Source: Roseovarius tolerans
Lineage (GTDB): Bacteria > Pseudomonadota > Alphaproteobacteria > Rhodobacterales > Rhodobacteraceae
Assembly (NCBI RefSeq): GCF_900109855.1
Contig: NZ_FOBO01000025.1
Location: forward strand, 1-41,631
Direction: 5' to 3'
DNA length: 41,631 nucleotides
The notes under the pieces are model-generated. The model was not told where the DNA came from. It ran no database searches and saw only the letters and a list, made by a program, of their open reading frames with translations. A program made the translations under genes and the position numbers. Positions 7,478 through 14,942 of the stretch are shown piece after piece (the stretch's first letter is position 1; each line of letters begins with the position of its first letter).

Positions 7478-7836
7478 GCGCTGACACCGCCGGACATGTT
7501 CACAACCGGTGAGAGGCCCATCTCCATGGCCACCAGCGCTGCTATGGCCGAGCGTCCGCCGGACGCGCAGTAAAAGACATAGGTCTTGGCCTGATTGAAT
7601 TCGGGTTTGTGCGCGGGGCTTTCGGGATCGATATGAAACTCCATCATGCCGCGCGACGAGGCCACGGCACCGGGGATCACGCCGGTCTTGGCCTGCTCAA
7701 TGCCATCGCGCAGGTCGACAAAAACGTGATCTGGCGAACCCGACAGCGCCAAAGCCTCCTCCGCACTGATTGCGGGCACGCGCTCCATAGCGTCCTTCAC
7801 GATATCCTTGGCGCTTTTGGTGATCGTCTGAGTCAT
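7447..7836 (-). CDS. Rhodanese-domain sulfurtransferase
   Basis: A 129-residue single-domain rhodanese. The active-site loop is CASGGRSA with the persulfide-carrying Cys90, preceded by the usual YVFYC strand; FVDLRDGIEQAKTGVIPGAV is the CH2A-type block and NMSGGVSAWKKAGG the C-terminal block. Such proteins move sulfane sulfur to cyanide, thiols or acceptor proteins, or handle persulfide made from sulfide. Its position between a CoA-binding protein and a DmdA-like enzyme, downstream of a methanethiol oxidase that would release hydrogen sulfide, suggests it handles the sulfur product. The start at 7836 has an AAGGA site at eight bases. It begins 39 bases after the CoA-binding gene. Confidence 0.9.
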   Translation of the reverse strand: MTQTITKSAKDIVKDAMERVPAISAEEALALSGSPDHVFVDLRDGIEQAKTGVIPGAVASSRGMMEFHIDPESPAHKPEFNQAKTYVFYCASGGRSAIAALVAMEMGLSPVVNMSGGVSAWKKAGGTLE

Positions 7837-7875
7837 GTTTGGTGTCCTTGTCCGAACGGCGTCAGGCCGCCCTTT

Positions 7876-8340
7876 TCAGATCGCAAGATCGAGCCGGGGC
7901 TTCCAGAACGGGCGGAATAATTCGATCTTGGGGCAGCGGTTCATCACCACCTTTAGGCCCGCGTCCTCAGCCAACTTGGCAGCGGCATCGTCGTAAACGT
8001 CGATTTGCCCCCAAATCACCTTGGCCCCGATGGCAATCGCCTGTTCGGTGATGGCATAGAGTTCTTCCTTGGGGCGAAAGACCTCGACCATGTCAACTGG
8101 GCGGTCGATCTCTTCGAGCGAATGAACCACCGGAATCCCGCGAATTTCCGTCAGCTGCGGGTTCGGGTTCACCGGGATCATATCATATCCGGTCTCGTGC
8201 AGCACGCGCAGCACCCCATAGCTGAATTTGGTCTTGTCAGCGCTGGCCCCGACCATCGCGATGGTCTTCACCGACTTGAGGATATCGGCCAGGTATTTGG
8301 GGTCATAATCGTAAAGGTCATCCAGCGCTTGGGCGGGCAT
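7876..8340 (-). CDS. CoA-binding-domain protein (YccU/CoA_binding_2 family)
   Basis: A 154-residue Rossmann-fold protein. The N-terminal block VKTIAMVGASADKTKFSYGV is the nucleotide-binding loop of the CoA-binding domain also found in succinyl-CoA synthetase alpha, here as a stand-alone protein; VIPVNPNPQLTEIRGIPVV-like spacing, DMVEVFRPKEEL and the closing NRCPKIE follow the family. Stand-alone members bind CoA or CoA derivatives, but no reaction is established. The ATG is three bases after the ferredoxin stop, with an AAGGAGG ribosome site inside the ferredoxin's last codons, so the two are certainly co-transcribed. In this context it might hold a CoA-linked sulfur species; that is inference. 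Confidence 0.85.
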   Translation of the reverse strand: MPAQALDDLYDYDPKYLADILKSVKTIAMVGASADKTKFSYGVLRVLHETGYDMIPVNPNPQLTEIRGIPVVHSLEEIDRPVDMVEVFRPKEELYAITEQAIAIGAKVIWGQIDVYDDAAAKLAEDAGLKVVMNRCPKIELFRPFWKPRLDLAI

Positions 8341-8343
8341 GGC

Positions 8344-8712
8344 TTAGGCCTCCTTGGGGGTCGCGATATCCGCCTTGAGCTCATGAGGCTCCAGCGGATC
8401 GAGAAACGGGTTGCGGTAGAGTTTGTCGTGGCTTTCAACGCCGATCTCGAGCGTGATGTCGGTGACGGCGCGTGCGACGCAGAGCAGGACATAACCGTTG
8501 TTGATCTGACGGTTGTTCAGTGCCACCTGACGGCGCTGATCCACATCGCCCGCGGTCAGCTTGGCCGCACAGGTGATGCAGCCTCCGTACTTGCAGCCAT
8601 AGGGCAGATCAACGTCCTGTTCGCGCAGGGTATCGAGCAGCGGGCGACGCGCGTCGACCTGATAGGTCGCACCGCCCCTGTTGGAGATGGTTATTGTGCG
8701 GGTCTCGGTCAC
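8344..8712 (-). CDS. [2Fe-2S] plant-type ferredoxin
   Basis: A 122-residue protein if started at the GTG at 8712, which overlaps the stop of the SBP56-type gene as GTGA, a translational-coupling arrangement; an ATG seven codons upstream is less likely. The cluster ligands are C-x4-C-x2-C-x29-C: Cys40, Cys45 and Cys48 in GCKYGGCITC, and Cys78 in YVLLCVARAV. This is the spacing of plant-type and oxygenase-associated ferredoxins. About 40 residues follow the last ligand, longer than a minimal ferredoxin. No reductase domain or reductase gene is next to it. It probably supplies or takes electrons for a neighbouring enzyme, but which one is unknown. Confidence 0.9.
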   Translation of the reverse strand: MTETRTITISNRGGATYQVDARRPLLDTLREQDVDLPYGCKYGGCITCAAKLTAGDVDQRRQVALNNRQINNGYVLLCVARAVTDITLEIGVESHDKLYRNPFLDPLEPHELKADIATPKEA

Positions 8713-10067
8713 AGCCAGATATCGCTGGTGCAATCGCCACCGGGGTAGCGGGTTTCGTGGCAGCGGCTGGGGCCATTCGGCTCCTGACCGAAATCGACAA
8801 TGAAGTCAGGGTTGATCTTCATACCGCCGTTTTCCACGTCGCAATCGATCATCAGCATGACACCGCCCTGCGTGCGGATCTCGGGGTAGAATTGATTATC
8901 CCATGTCGAGAACAGCGATGTCGTGACATAGAGCCGCTTGCCATCGAGCGAGAGCTGATACATCTGGGGTCCGCCCGCGACTTTGACGCCGTTGACCTCG
9001 GGTGCCTTACCCAGCAGACCGCCCATCCAGACCTGCCCGGTCAGCACCGGGTTGTGCGGGTCGGAGATATCGTACTGACGCATATCTCCGTGGAGCCAGT
9101 TGTTCAGATACAGGTACTTGTCGTCCATCGACACGAGGATTGCGCTCATCACGCCCGGAACCGGAATGGGCCATTCCGGGTGCGGCTCGTTCTCGACGTC
9201 GATGATCTTTTCCCACTCCCACTTGCCAGCCTCGGACTTCCAGAAGTGGATCACATTGGCCGACAGGGCAGCCCCACAAAAGCCGTGGCTGCTTTCAGGA
9301 TCATGGTGGAATTTGACTTCAAGCGGGATCAGGCCGTCCTCGCCCAGATACATCGTTTCGACCGGTTTGCGTGCTTCGAAATCCCAGATATGCAGGCGTC
9401 GGCCATATTTCAGGTGTCCGACTTCCTCCAGATCGAACCCCGGCATAAACGTGTTCGGCGCCGCCCATTCCGAGGATACCATCACATTATGGCGCGGCTG
9501 ATACCAGAAGTCGTAGGAAAACGGGATGTCGCCCATCGTCTCTTCCCAGCGGCCCTGAATTTCGAACTCTTTGTTGAGATGCAGATAGCCGCCGGGTGCC
9601 TCGCCCTGCGCGTCCCCGAGGAAGGAAATGATGATCTCGGACCCGAGGCAATGCACCGTATGCGGGCCGCTGAGATTGGTCTTCGACTTAATCTCGGCCC
9701 CGTCGATCACCTTGTGCAACCGCGGTGCGCGGGGATCGGTGGCCGTGTCAATGACGTGGATGTTGTTGGACCGCACGCCGGGCACCAGCAGGTACTTGCG
9801 CGACATGCCCGAATCGTCATGGCAGGAGGAACAGGCGTTCCAGCCCATGTGGTGCAACTCATCCCCGATACCCGGCATCTCGAGGCGGTGAATGACCTGA
9901 CTGTAGGTCGGGCTGTCAGGGTCTGCATCGACCGTCGCGAGGTAGTCCGGTTTCTGAATGCCGGTCCCCGTATAGATAGCGATCGTATAAAGCAGTTTTT
10001 CGCGTGGGGCCTTGATAGCCTCGGCCGGGCTTGCATAGCCCGGGCCGCAACATGCGCCGTCCATCAT
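8709..10067 (-). CDS. mtoX: Selenium-binding-protein 56 family, probable methanethiol oxidase
   Basis: A 452-residue protein of the SBP56/SELENBP1 family. Characterised bacterial members oxidise methanethiol to formaldehyde, hydrogen sulfide and hydrogen peroxide using copper. Visible family marks are NACSSCHDD (Cys79-x2-Cys82), SGPHTVHCLGS, PRHNVMVSSEWAAP, EVKFHHDPESSHGFCGAAL and the C-terminal SRCHETRYPGGDCTSDIW. The His residues in these blocks are candidate copper ligands by analogy with the family. The ATG at 10067 is preferred because GGAGG lies six bases upstream; a GTG one codon before it is too close. No signal peptide is seen, although some bacterial methanethiol oxidases are periplasmic. 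It heads a five-gene unit and faces an IclR-type gene across a palindromic site. The family is certain; the substrate is inferred from family and neighbours. Confidence 0.85.
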   Translation of the reverse strand: MMDGACCGPGYASPAEAIKAPREKLLYTIAIYTGTGIQKPDYLATVDADPDSPTYSQVIHRLEMPGIGDELHHMGWNACSSCHDDSGMSRKYLLVPGVRSNNIHVIDTATDPRAPRLHKVIDGAEIKSKTNLSGPHTVHCLGSEIIISFLGDAQGEAPGGYLHLNKEFEIQGRWEETMGDIPFSYDFWYQPRHNVMVSSEWAAPNTFMPGFDLEEVGHLKYGRRLHIWDFEARKPVETMYLGEDGLIPLEVKFHHDPESSHGFCGAALSANVIHFWKSEAGKWEWEKIIDVENEPHPEWPIPVPGVMSAILVSMDDKYLYLNNWLHGDMRQYDISDPHNPVLTGQVWMGGLLGKAPEVNGVKVAGGPQMYQLSLDGKRLYVTTSLFSTWDNQFYPEIRTQGGVMLMIDCDVENGGMKINPDFIVDFGQEPNGPSRCHETRYPGGDCTSDIWL

Positions 10068-10096
10068 CACACTCCTCCCTTGCGATCATAGCTTCT

Positions 10097-10124
10097 TTCT
10101 CGTAGATCGAGAATCAGATTCTCG
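10097..10124. promoter_or_regulatory. Palindromic operator between the sulfur cluster and iclR-type gene
   Basis: CGAGAATC-A-GATTCTCG at 10108-10124 is a perfect 8+1+8 palindrome. A third half-site, TTCTCG, lies at 10097-10102 and is inverted relative to the left arm with a five-base spacer. The site sits in the 69-base divergent intergenic region, 12 bases before the IclR-type start. IclR proteins bind short AT-centred palindromes, so this is the likely operator for both directions. Confidence 0.7.
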
Positions 10125-10136
10125 CAAGGTAAAAAC

Positions 10137-10904
10137 ATGCATCTTGAACGACTCATTTGGATCCTCGAAATCGTCGGCCAGAAGGGCGAGGCAACCGTGG
10201 CCGAGATTTGTACCCATTCAGACCTGCCCAAGCCGACCGGCTACCGATTGGTGCAGGATCTTGTTGGCGTTGGCTTGCTGGAGCCTGTCGCACGCGGACG
10301 GTTCACGATCGGCCCACGCCTTAAGCAAATAACATACAGCAATCAATCCGACCGTGCCTTGCTGGAAGTGATTGCGCCCACACTGAAACAGGCCGCCACG
10401 CGATATGGAGCTGCGTTTTTCCTGTCGCGCTTGCGTGGTAAGTCGGTCGAAATCATTCACGTCGAGACGCCTGACACCGGTGTGTCGTTTCTTCATCCGG
10501 GGTTGGGAAAACGCCCACTCCATGCGTGTTCCTGCTCGAAGGCGCTTGCCGCCTTTTCGCCAGATCTGTTCTCGACCGGCGAAATGGAAGGCCGGTTGCG
10601 CGCCTACACCGAATTCACCCTGACAAATGTGCATGATCTTCAAGCGGAGTTCGAAACCATCCGCCAACGCGGTTTTGCCGAATGCGTCGAAGAGATCGAA
10701 CGCGGCATGTGTTCGGTCGCGGCCCCGCTTTCACCAAGTGGCCCAGGTGCTGCGTTGTCGATTGGTGCGACAGGATCGGTCCGCGTGTTCACGCCCGCGC
10801 TTCGCGAAAACCTTGGCCCTCAGATCATCCAGATCGGGCATGAAATATCGACAATACTCGACTGGGATAACGAACAAGATACCACGACAAGAAGAAGGTC
10901 CTGA
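10137..10904 (+). CDS. IclR-family transcriptional regulator
   Basis: A 255-residue protein. The winged HTH is at about residues 1-60 (VAEICTHSDLPKPTGYRLVQ, then GLLEPV) and the IclR effector domain at about 75-245, with LHPGLGKRPLHACSCSKALA matching the conserved effector-pocket region and RGFAECVEEIERGMCSVAAP the later one. IclR proteins bind small organic acids or their derivatives and repress or activate adjacent catabolic genes. The ATG at 10137 has an AAGG site seven bases upstream. It is divergent from the methanethiol oxidase cluster and shares a perfect palindrome with it, so control of that cluster is the simplest reading. The unusually Cys-rich stretch HACSC in the pocket could matter for sensing a sulfur compound, but this is speculation. 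Confidence 0.9.
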   Translation: MHLERLIWILEIVGQKGEATVAEICTHSDLPKPTGYRLVQDLVGVGLLEPVARGRFTIGPRLKQITYSNQSDRALLEVIAPTLKQAATRYGAAFFLSRLRGKSVEIIHVETPDTGVSFLHPGLGKRPLHACSCSKALAAFSPDLFSTGEMEGRLRAYTEFTLTNVHDLQAEFETIRQRGFAECVEEIERGMCSVAAPLSPSGPGAALSIGATGSVRVFTPALRENLGPQIIQIGHEISTILDWDNEQDTTTRRRS

Positions 10905-11249
10905 CGTCCGCTCTTGAGCCTCTCCTATGCACCATATCAAGAAGAATGCTCCGCAATGTCTTGAAATACATCAAGAAGACATGGGACTCAGTCATCGATC
11001 CACGTAGGGACATCTCCTTCCACGATCTGGCAGGCATCGGCGTGCACCGCTTGAGGGGCGTCAATAACGGCCCGGAGCCGACCTCTGCAGTCAGTTGCGA
11101 CGCTGCAACGCAGCTTCACCAAACCGGTCATTCATGCATAGCGCAGCATTTTTGAGGTCCGAGTGGCCACAATGTGGGCCCGGGCTTTCACCGGACCAAT
11201 ATTGGCTTGGTCCGGCGCACGCTGCGTTCGGCGTGCGCCGGGCATTTGC
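10905..11249. other. Intergenic region with repeat-like sequence
   Basis: About 345 bases between convergent genes. No frame on either strand resembles a protein family. The right half carries a degenerate dispersed repeat (11102-11133). GGACCAATATTGGCTTGGTCC at 11199-11219 is an imperfect hairpin that might end transcription from either side, though it lacks a T run. Confidence 0.5.
11102..11133. repeat. Degenerate intergenic repeat, member 2
   Basis: Matches 4925-4956 at about 29 of 32 bases (GCTGCAACGCAGCTTCACC, then AAACCGGTCATTC). It is followed by GCGCAGCATTT, a string also found at 26389-26399. Confidence 0.6.
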
Positions 11250-11861
11250 TTACTCGTCCCGGACGATGGCGCTATAGTCGCCGCGCAGTTGAAGCGTCAC
11301 TGTGACCGCCTCGTCGTCGCGATTTCGCCAGAACCAGCCGTGGTTCCCGGAGAAAGGCGTCTCGAAGCTCCCTTCGCCCGAGGTTTTGCCGCGCCCTTTT
11401 TCATAGGTCACGTCCTGCCCGTCCGCATGGGCATGAAGGTCGAAATTGATCCGACCCCCTTCAGAGCTCCATGCGTAGAACAGGCTCGCGCCTTCCTCCA
11501 TCGTCGCCTTGATCTCGGTGTATTCGCCCGGCGCGAGGGTAAAGGTGATCTGATCCTGCCATGCCTCCTGAGCATGGGCCGTCCCGACGAAGAGACCAAG
11601 AATGTCGTTCACAAGCGAAGAGGTTTCATCGCCGTGTGTCTCCGCGTCCGCGGCGGCCTCTGCGGCGAGCTGCTGCTTGATTTCTCCCATCTCTGTCAGC
11701 CCGAGAAGGCTGCCGACCCCGGTGGGGTCTTTCCCCAGTTCGGCGGGCATGTAGACCATGACGCCGATTGCGAGCGCCCCGATACAGGCTATGATCGACG
11801 AACGGCGAAGCTGTGCATTGGTCGGCAGATCTTCGAGCTTGGGTTTGGGTGCGTTGTGCAT
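11250..11861 (-). CDS. Membrane-anchored periplasmic protein (transmembrane anchor protein)
   Basis: A 203-residue protein with one N-terminal transmembrane helix at about residues 20-42 (SSIIACIGALAIGVMVYMPA) and an otherwise soluble domain placed in the periplasm by the orientation of the anchor. The C-terminal half (FTLAPGEYTEIKATMEEGAS then LFYAWSSEGGRINFDLHAHA) is rich in aromatic residues and His and ends in a beta-rich segment. Homologues are usually annotated only as transmembrane anchor protein next to HupE-type permeases. The function is unknown. It starts 16 bases after the hupE-like stop, so the two form an operon and probably act together, perhaps in metal handling given the surrounding island. 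Confidence 0.7.
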   Translation of the reverse strand: MHNAPKPKLEDLPTNAQLRRSSIIACIGALAIGVMVYMPAELGKDPTGVGSLLGLTEMGEIKQQLAAEAAADAETHGDETSSLVNDILGLFVGTAHAQEAWQDQITFTLAPGEYTEIKATMEEGASLFYAWSSEGGRINFDLHAHADGQDVTYEKGRGKTSGEGSFETPFSGNHGWFWRNRDDEAVTVTLQLRGDYSAIVRDE

Positions 11862-11877
11862 GAGGTTTCTTCTTTTC

Positions 11878-12594
11878 TTATGTGCTGGCGATGTATCCGG
11901 CGATCTGCTGGTAGGTCAGCAGCACGCCCAGACCAGCCATGATGATATTCGCGTAGGTGCCCTGACGCATGAAATTGGGGCTGCGCCGCCAATAGCCCAT
12001 GACGATCAGGATCACGAAAAGCGCGAGAAGCTGGCCCAGCTCGACGCCCACGTTGAACGACAGAAGGTTGGCCAGAAGCCCATCCTCGGCAATCTGGTAC
12101 TCGAGGATCTTCGAGGCGAGACCGGTGCCATGGAAGAGGCCGAAGATCAGCGTCGCCGCCATGGTGTTTGGCTGGAATCCCAGCCACTTCTGGAACGCAC
12201 CGAGGTTGTCGAGCGCCTTGTAGACCACCGACAGCCCGATGATGGCGTCTATGATATAGGCGTTTATGCCCCATCCGAACCATACGCCGAGAAGCATGGT
12301 GACGGAATGGCCAAGAGCGAACAGGCTGACGTAAATCGCCACGTCCTTCATGTGATACAGGAAGAAGACGACGCCCAGAAGAAACAGGATATGGTCATAT
12401 CCCGTGATCATGTGTTTGGCCCCCAGGTAGATGAAGGGGATGACGTGTACCCCCCAGATCTCCTGGATATAGCCCGCGTCACCGGGCGTGACGTCATGGG
12501 CCAAGGCTGTGCTGGGGATCAGCACCAGTGTGAAAAGGGCAAGAAGTGCCAGCGGCACGAGTGCGCCCCTGCTGCCCCTTGAGAGAGTTTTCAT
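11878..12594 (-). CDS. HupE/UreJ-family membrane protein
   Basis: A 238-residue integral membrane protein with an N-terminal signal (ALVPLALLALFTLVLIPSTALAH) and about six further hydrophobic helices. The family signature is GYDHILFLLGVVFFLY (about residues 65-80), LFALGHSVTMLLGVW and LIFGLFHGTGLASKILE, with conserved His and Asp in membrane segments. HupE and UreJ are implicated in nickel uptake for hydrogenase and urease, but no such enzyme is here. The subgroup with an anchor protein in metal-resistance islands has no proven substrate. A GGAG site precedes the ATG at 12594. The gene lies between a His-rich exported protein and the anchor protein in one minus-strand unit. Confidence 0.85.
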   Translation of the reverse strand: MKTLSRGSRGALVPLALLALFTLVLIPSTALAHDVTPGDAGYIQEIWGVHVIPFIYLGAKHMITGYDHILFLLGVVFFLYHMKDVAIYVSLFALGHSVTMLLGVWFGWGINAYIIDAIIGLSVVYKALDNLGAFQKWLGFQPNTMAATLIFGLFHGTGLASKILEYQIAEDGLLANLLSFNVGVELGQLLALFVILIVMGYWRRSPNFMRQGTYANIIMAGLGVLLTYQQIAGYIAST

Positions 12595-12652
12595 GGAGAG
12601 ACTCCGCTTTTCTTTGAAATGATCGGTGATGCGCAGATTTGCGCAGGACCGA

Positions 12653-13006
12653 TCAAGCGCGCGGAGGCCGGTCTATGCGGAACTTTCGGGACGGTCCGGT
12701 CTGCGACACGGAAGGACGCCAGACCTTGTTCGTGTCGGGCGCTGTATCGGCGTTCCTGCCTGCCAGCAAGAAAGCCGGGTTGTGGTCGTGATCGGCCGTG
12801 TCGTGACTATGTCCGTGCATGGCCCAATACAGGTCTTCCTCGACCTCATGCGAATGGCCGTGGTCCTCAACCATTTCCAGGTGATCCTGGATCGTCTCGA
12901 AAACTGCGGGTGCATGTGTGAAAGATGGCACGGCAGACCAGACCACGAGTGCCAGGCACATCAGTGCTGCCAAGACGCTTTTGAAGCTTTCCGGCATGAT
13001 TAGCAT
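12653..13006 (-). CDS. His-rich exported protein, probable metal binder
   Basis: A 117-residue protein with an N-terminal hydrophobic export segment (VLAALMCLALVVWSAVPSF) followed by a central His/Asp/Glu-rich stretch: HLEMVEDHGHSHEVEED, then HGHSHDTADHDHNP. Clusters of His of this kind bind Zn, Ni, Co or Cu. The ATG at 13006 and one at 12997 are both possible; AGG seven bases before the first favours it. It precedes hupE in the same direction, consistent with a periplasmic metal buffer for that permease. No named family is recognised. The C-terminal 35 residues are basic and without features. Confidence 0.6.
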   Translation of the reverse strand: MLIMPESFKSVLAALMCLALVVWSAVPSFTHAPAVFETIQDHLEMVEDHGHSHEVEEDLYWAMHGHSHDTADHDHNPAFLLAGRNADTAPDTNKVWRPSVSQTGPSRKFRIDRPPRA

Positions 13007-13169
13007 GTGTCGTACCTGCTCGAAGCCGCCGTTTTCCGACCTTTTCTCTTAAATACCGTCGATCAAAGGCGGCAACAAGCCGTCTTCTGCGAACGGCCGT
13101 CATCTGCCGAGAAGCAGCGGGCGATATTAAAGCAAGCGTCGGCATCATGCAGTGAGAGGTCACTGCCAG

Positions 13170-13297
13170 CCTCGGATGCAGCGCAGCATTCCCGTGGTAT
13201 GATGGATTGTCAACGTCGGGTTGTCGTTGTGGGAGGGCGTGGCGGATCGGAGGATCAGCCATGGAAACACCAAACTTACCTGCCATTCGCACGCTTC
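13170..13297 (+). repeat. Direct repeat, copy B (recombinase leader and 5' end)
   Basis: Partner of 3575-3701 in the same orientation. The strong match starts at 13207 (offset 9596 bases) and includes the leader GTCAACGTCGGGTTGTCG, the start codon at 13261 and the METPNLPAIR codons. The similarity stops at 13297, where copy B jumps to the recombinase's 3' end. Confidence 0.85.
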
Positions 13298-13357
13298 AGA
13301 TACCTCGGCGTCGAGCTTGAGGATGCTCTTACGATTGCAGAGGCCATTGAAATTTAG
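13261..13357 (+). pseudogene. Tyrosine recombinase remnant with large internal deletion
   Basis: The first dozen codons (METPNLPAIRTL) are joined directly, out of frame, to the family's C-terminal codons RYLGVELEDALTIAEAIEI ending at TAG 13355-13357. The Tyr in RYLG would be the catalytic tyrosine of the intact enzyme. About 170 codons are missing between the two ends, including the Arg-His-x-x-Arg catalytic residues. Because copy A retains the middle but lacks the end, the two remnants together nearly reconstitute one ancestral gene. Confidence 0.75.
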
Positions 13358-13561
13358 GGAGTCGGGCCGTCTTCATGTACGGCCCTTGGCAAGCGCTCAT
13401 GTACTTCCCGGCGAATGTCGGCTTCAGGCCCATTCACGCGGCGTCGCCGCGGGGCATGCCGGCGGGCGACACCTTGGTGCATGCTTTGGAAGAACCATGG
13501 TTGGTCTTGTGTTTAGAATAAGGTCAAAGCGGACTACTCAACGGTGCCGCCGAGGGCAAAG

Positions 13562-14767
13562 TCAGGTGAGTACGTATATCGCCACGCCGACCGCCAGCCA
13601 GCCAAAGGCCGCGAGCGCCAGCCAGTAGAGCGCCGTGTCGAGGACACCGCCGTGATCGTGGTCGTGGTGATGCCCATGCCCGTCAGAGCCTTGCCAAACC
13701 AGCCAGCCGAAGACCGCCGAGAGAAACAGGAAGGCAAGGTTCATCCAGAACGTATAGTCGATTTCGAACCGCTCGATCGGGTCGATCAGCCCCTTCGAGG
13801 CGCTTTGCGGATCAAGACCCAGAAGCGCGAACCCGTAATGCACGATTAGTGCCGTGATTACGAGTGCGCCGAGGAAGAGCGCAGCGATGTAAAGCGCCAT
13901 CTTCCATCCGTAGAACTGCGCGTGCACCCGGATCACCGGAAACACCACCAGGTCGGAAAAGATGAATGCCATAATGCCCGCCACGCTCACGCCATTGGTA
14001 AAGAGCAGCCCGGCCAGGGGGATGTTGCCCATTGAGCCGATAAAGGTGAAGAACGCCGCGACGGGCCCAATGAGCGTGTGCGAGATCACTTCGCCAAAGC
14101 TGCGCGCGCCCTCCTCGCCGGTGCCGGGGAAGAGCCAGGTGAAGAACTCGGCCGGCACGAAGGCCGCGATGATGCCCGCAACGGTGAAGCCTACGGTCAC
14201 GTCCTTCCACACCATCTGCCATTCCATGAGATAGGCCATGCCCAGCTTGCGCCAGAGAGACGGCTTTTCGATCAGGTCCTTGGGGTCCTCGGGGTCGTCC
14301 TCTTCGCCCGCCTCCAGTGAACTGCGCACGTTCTCAATGAGCTTTTGCGGCCGGTAGAGCGTCACCAGCGCCCACATCACGGCGATGAGGATGAGGCCGC
14401 CCACGTACTCGGCGACCACGAAGTGCCAGCTGAGAAAGACCGAGATTACGATGCCGAGCTCGATCACGAGGTTGGTGGACGCCAGCAGAAAGGCCATCGA
14501 CGGCACGAACCCCGCTCCCTTGGCGAAAAGCGCACGGGTAGAGGCCAAGGCGGAAAAGCTGCAAGAGGAAGACACGAACCCGAAAAAGCTGGCCAACGAC
14601 AGGGACTTGACATTCCCTCCGCCCATCGCCTGCTGCATCTGGTCCCGGCTGACGAAAAGCTGGATCGCCGCGCTGATGAGATAGCCCAGGCCAAAGGCCC
14701 AGAAGGCCACCCAGAAGAAGCCGAGTGTGGTCAGGGCCGCGTCGGCCCAGGTTTGAATGAATTCCAT
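13562..14767 (-). CDS. Membrane permease of the ArsP/YraQ (DUF318) family
   Basis: A 401-residue membrane protein with about ten hydrophobic helices. Family marks are FVSSSCSFSALASTRALFAK in the first half and FIGSMGNIPLAGLLFTNGVS in the second, the two inverted-repeat halves of this permease fold. ArsP exports methylated trivalent arsenic, but most relatives have no known substrate. Between the halves is an acidic cytoplasmic loop (EAGEEDDPEDPKD). Near the C-terminus GHGHHHDHDHGG is a metal-binding His stretch, which with the surrounding copper genes suggests metal efflux. The ATG at 14767 has GGAGG seven bases upstream; the GTG two codons earlier overlaps that site. It is divergent from the small Cys/His protein at 14943. 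Confidence 0.85.
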   Translation of the reverse strand: MEFIQTWADAALTTLGFFWVAFWAFGLGYLISAAIQLFVSRDQMQQAMGGGNVKSLSLASFFGFVSSSCSFSALASTRALFAKGAGFVPSMAFLLASTNLVIELGIVISVFLSWHFVVAEYVGGLILIAVMWALVTLYRPQKLIENVRSSLEAGEEDDPEDPKDLIEKPSLWRKLGMAYLMEWQMVWKDVTVGFTVAGIIAAFVPAEFFTWLFPGTGEEGARSFGEVISHTLIGPVAAFFTFIGSMGNIPLAGLLFTNGVSVAGIMAFIFSDLVVFPVIRVHAQFYGWKMALYIAALFLGALVITALIVHYGFALLGLDPQSASKGLIDPIERFEIDYTFWMNLAFLFLSAVFGWLVWQGSDGHGHHHDHDHGGVLDTALYWLALAAFGWLAVGVAIYVLT

Positions 14768-14942
14768 AGTCACCCCTCCACCATTACGTTGCTAACGCGA
14801 GCCCGTCGCGGGGTGTTCCTTCTGGTGACCAGCACGCATCTTGCGAAGTTGCGACTTTGGCATCTGCATGCAGAGCCCAGCCTTGTCAGCCGTTTTGCCC
14901 TCCTCTTGACAAGACCACCGCCGCATACGCATGGTCTGCAGC

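Noticed and set aside
8694..10091. Long plus-strand open frame (465 codons) opposite the methanethiol oxidase gene
   Set aside because: It mirrors a well-recognised gene on the other strand, has no family motif, and long antisense frames are expected at this GC content.
10946..11155. Possible transposase fragment (frame reading KKTWDSVIDPRRDISFHDLA)
   Set aside because: I could not match it with any transposase family, and no inverted repeats or target duplication flank it.
14863..14874. Twelve-base perfect palindrome TCTGCATGCAGA upstream of the small Cys/His gene
   Set aside because: Short palindromes of this length occur by chance in 40 kb, and there is no second site or family consensus to support a binding role.
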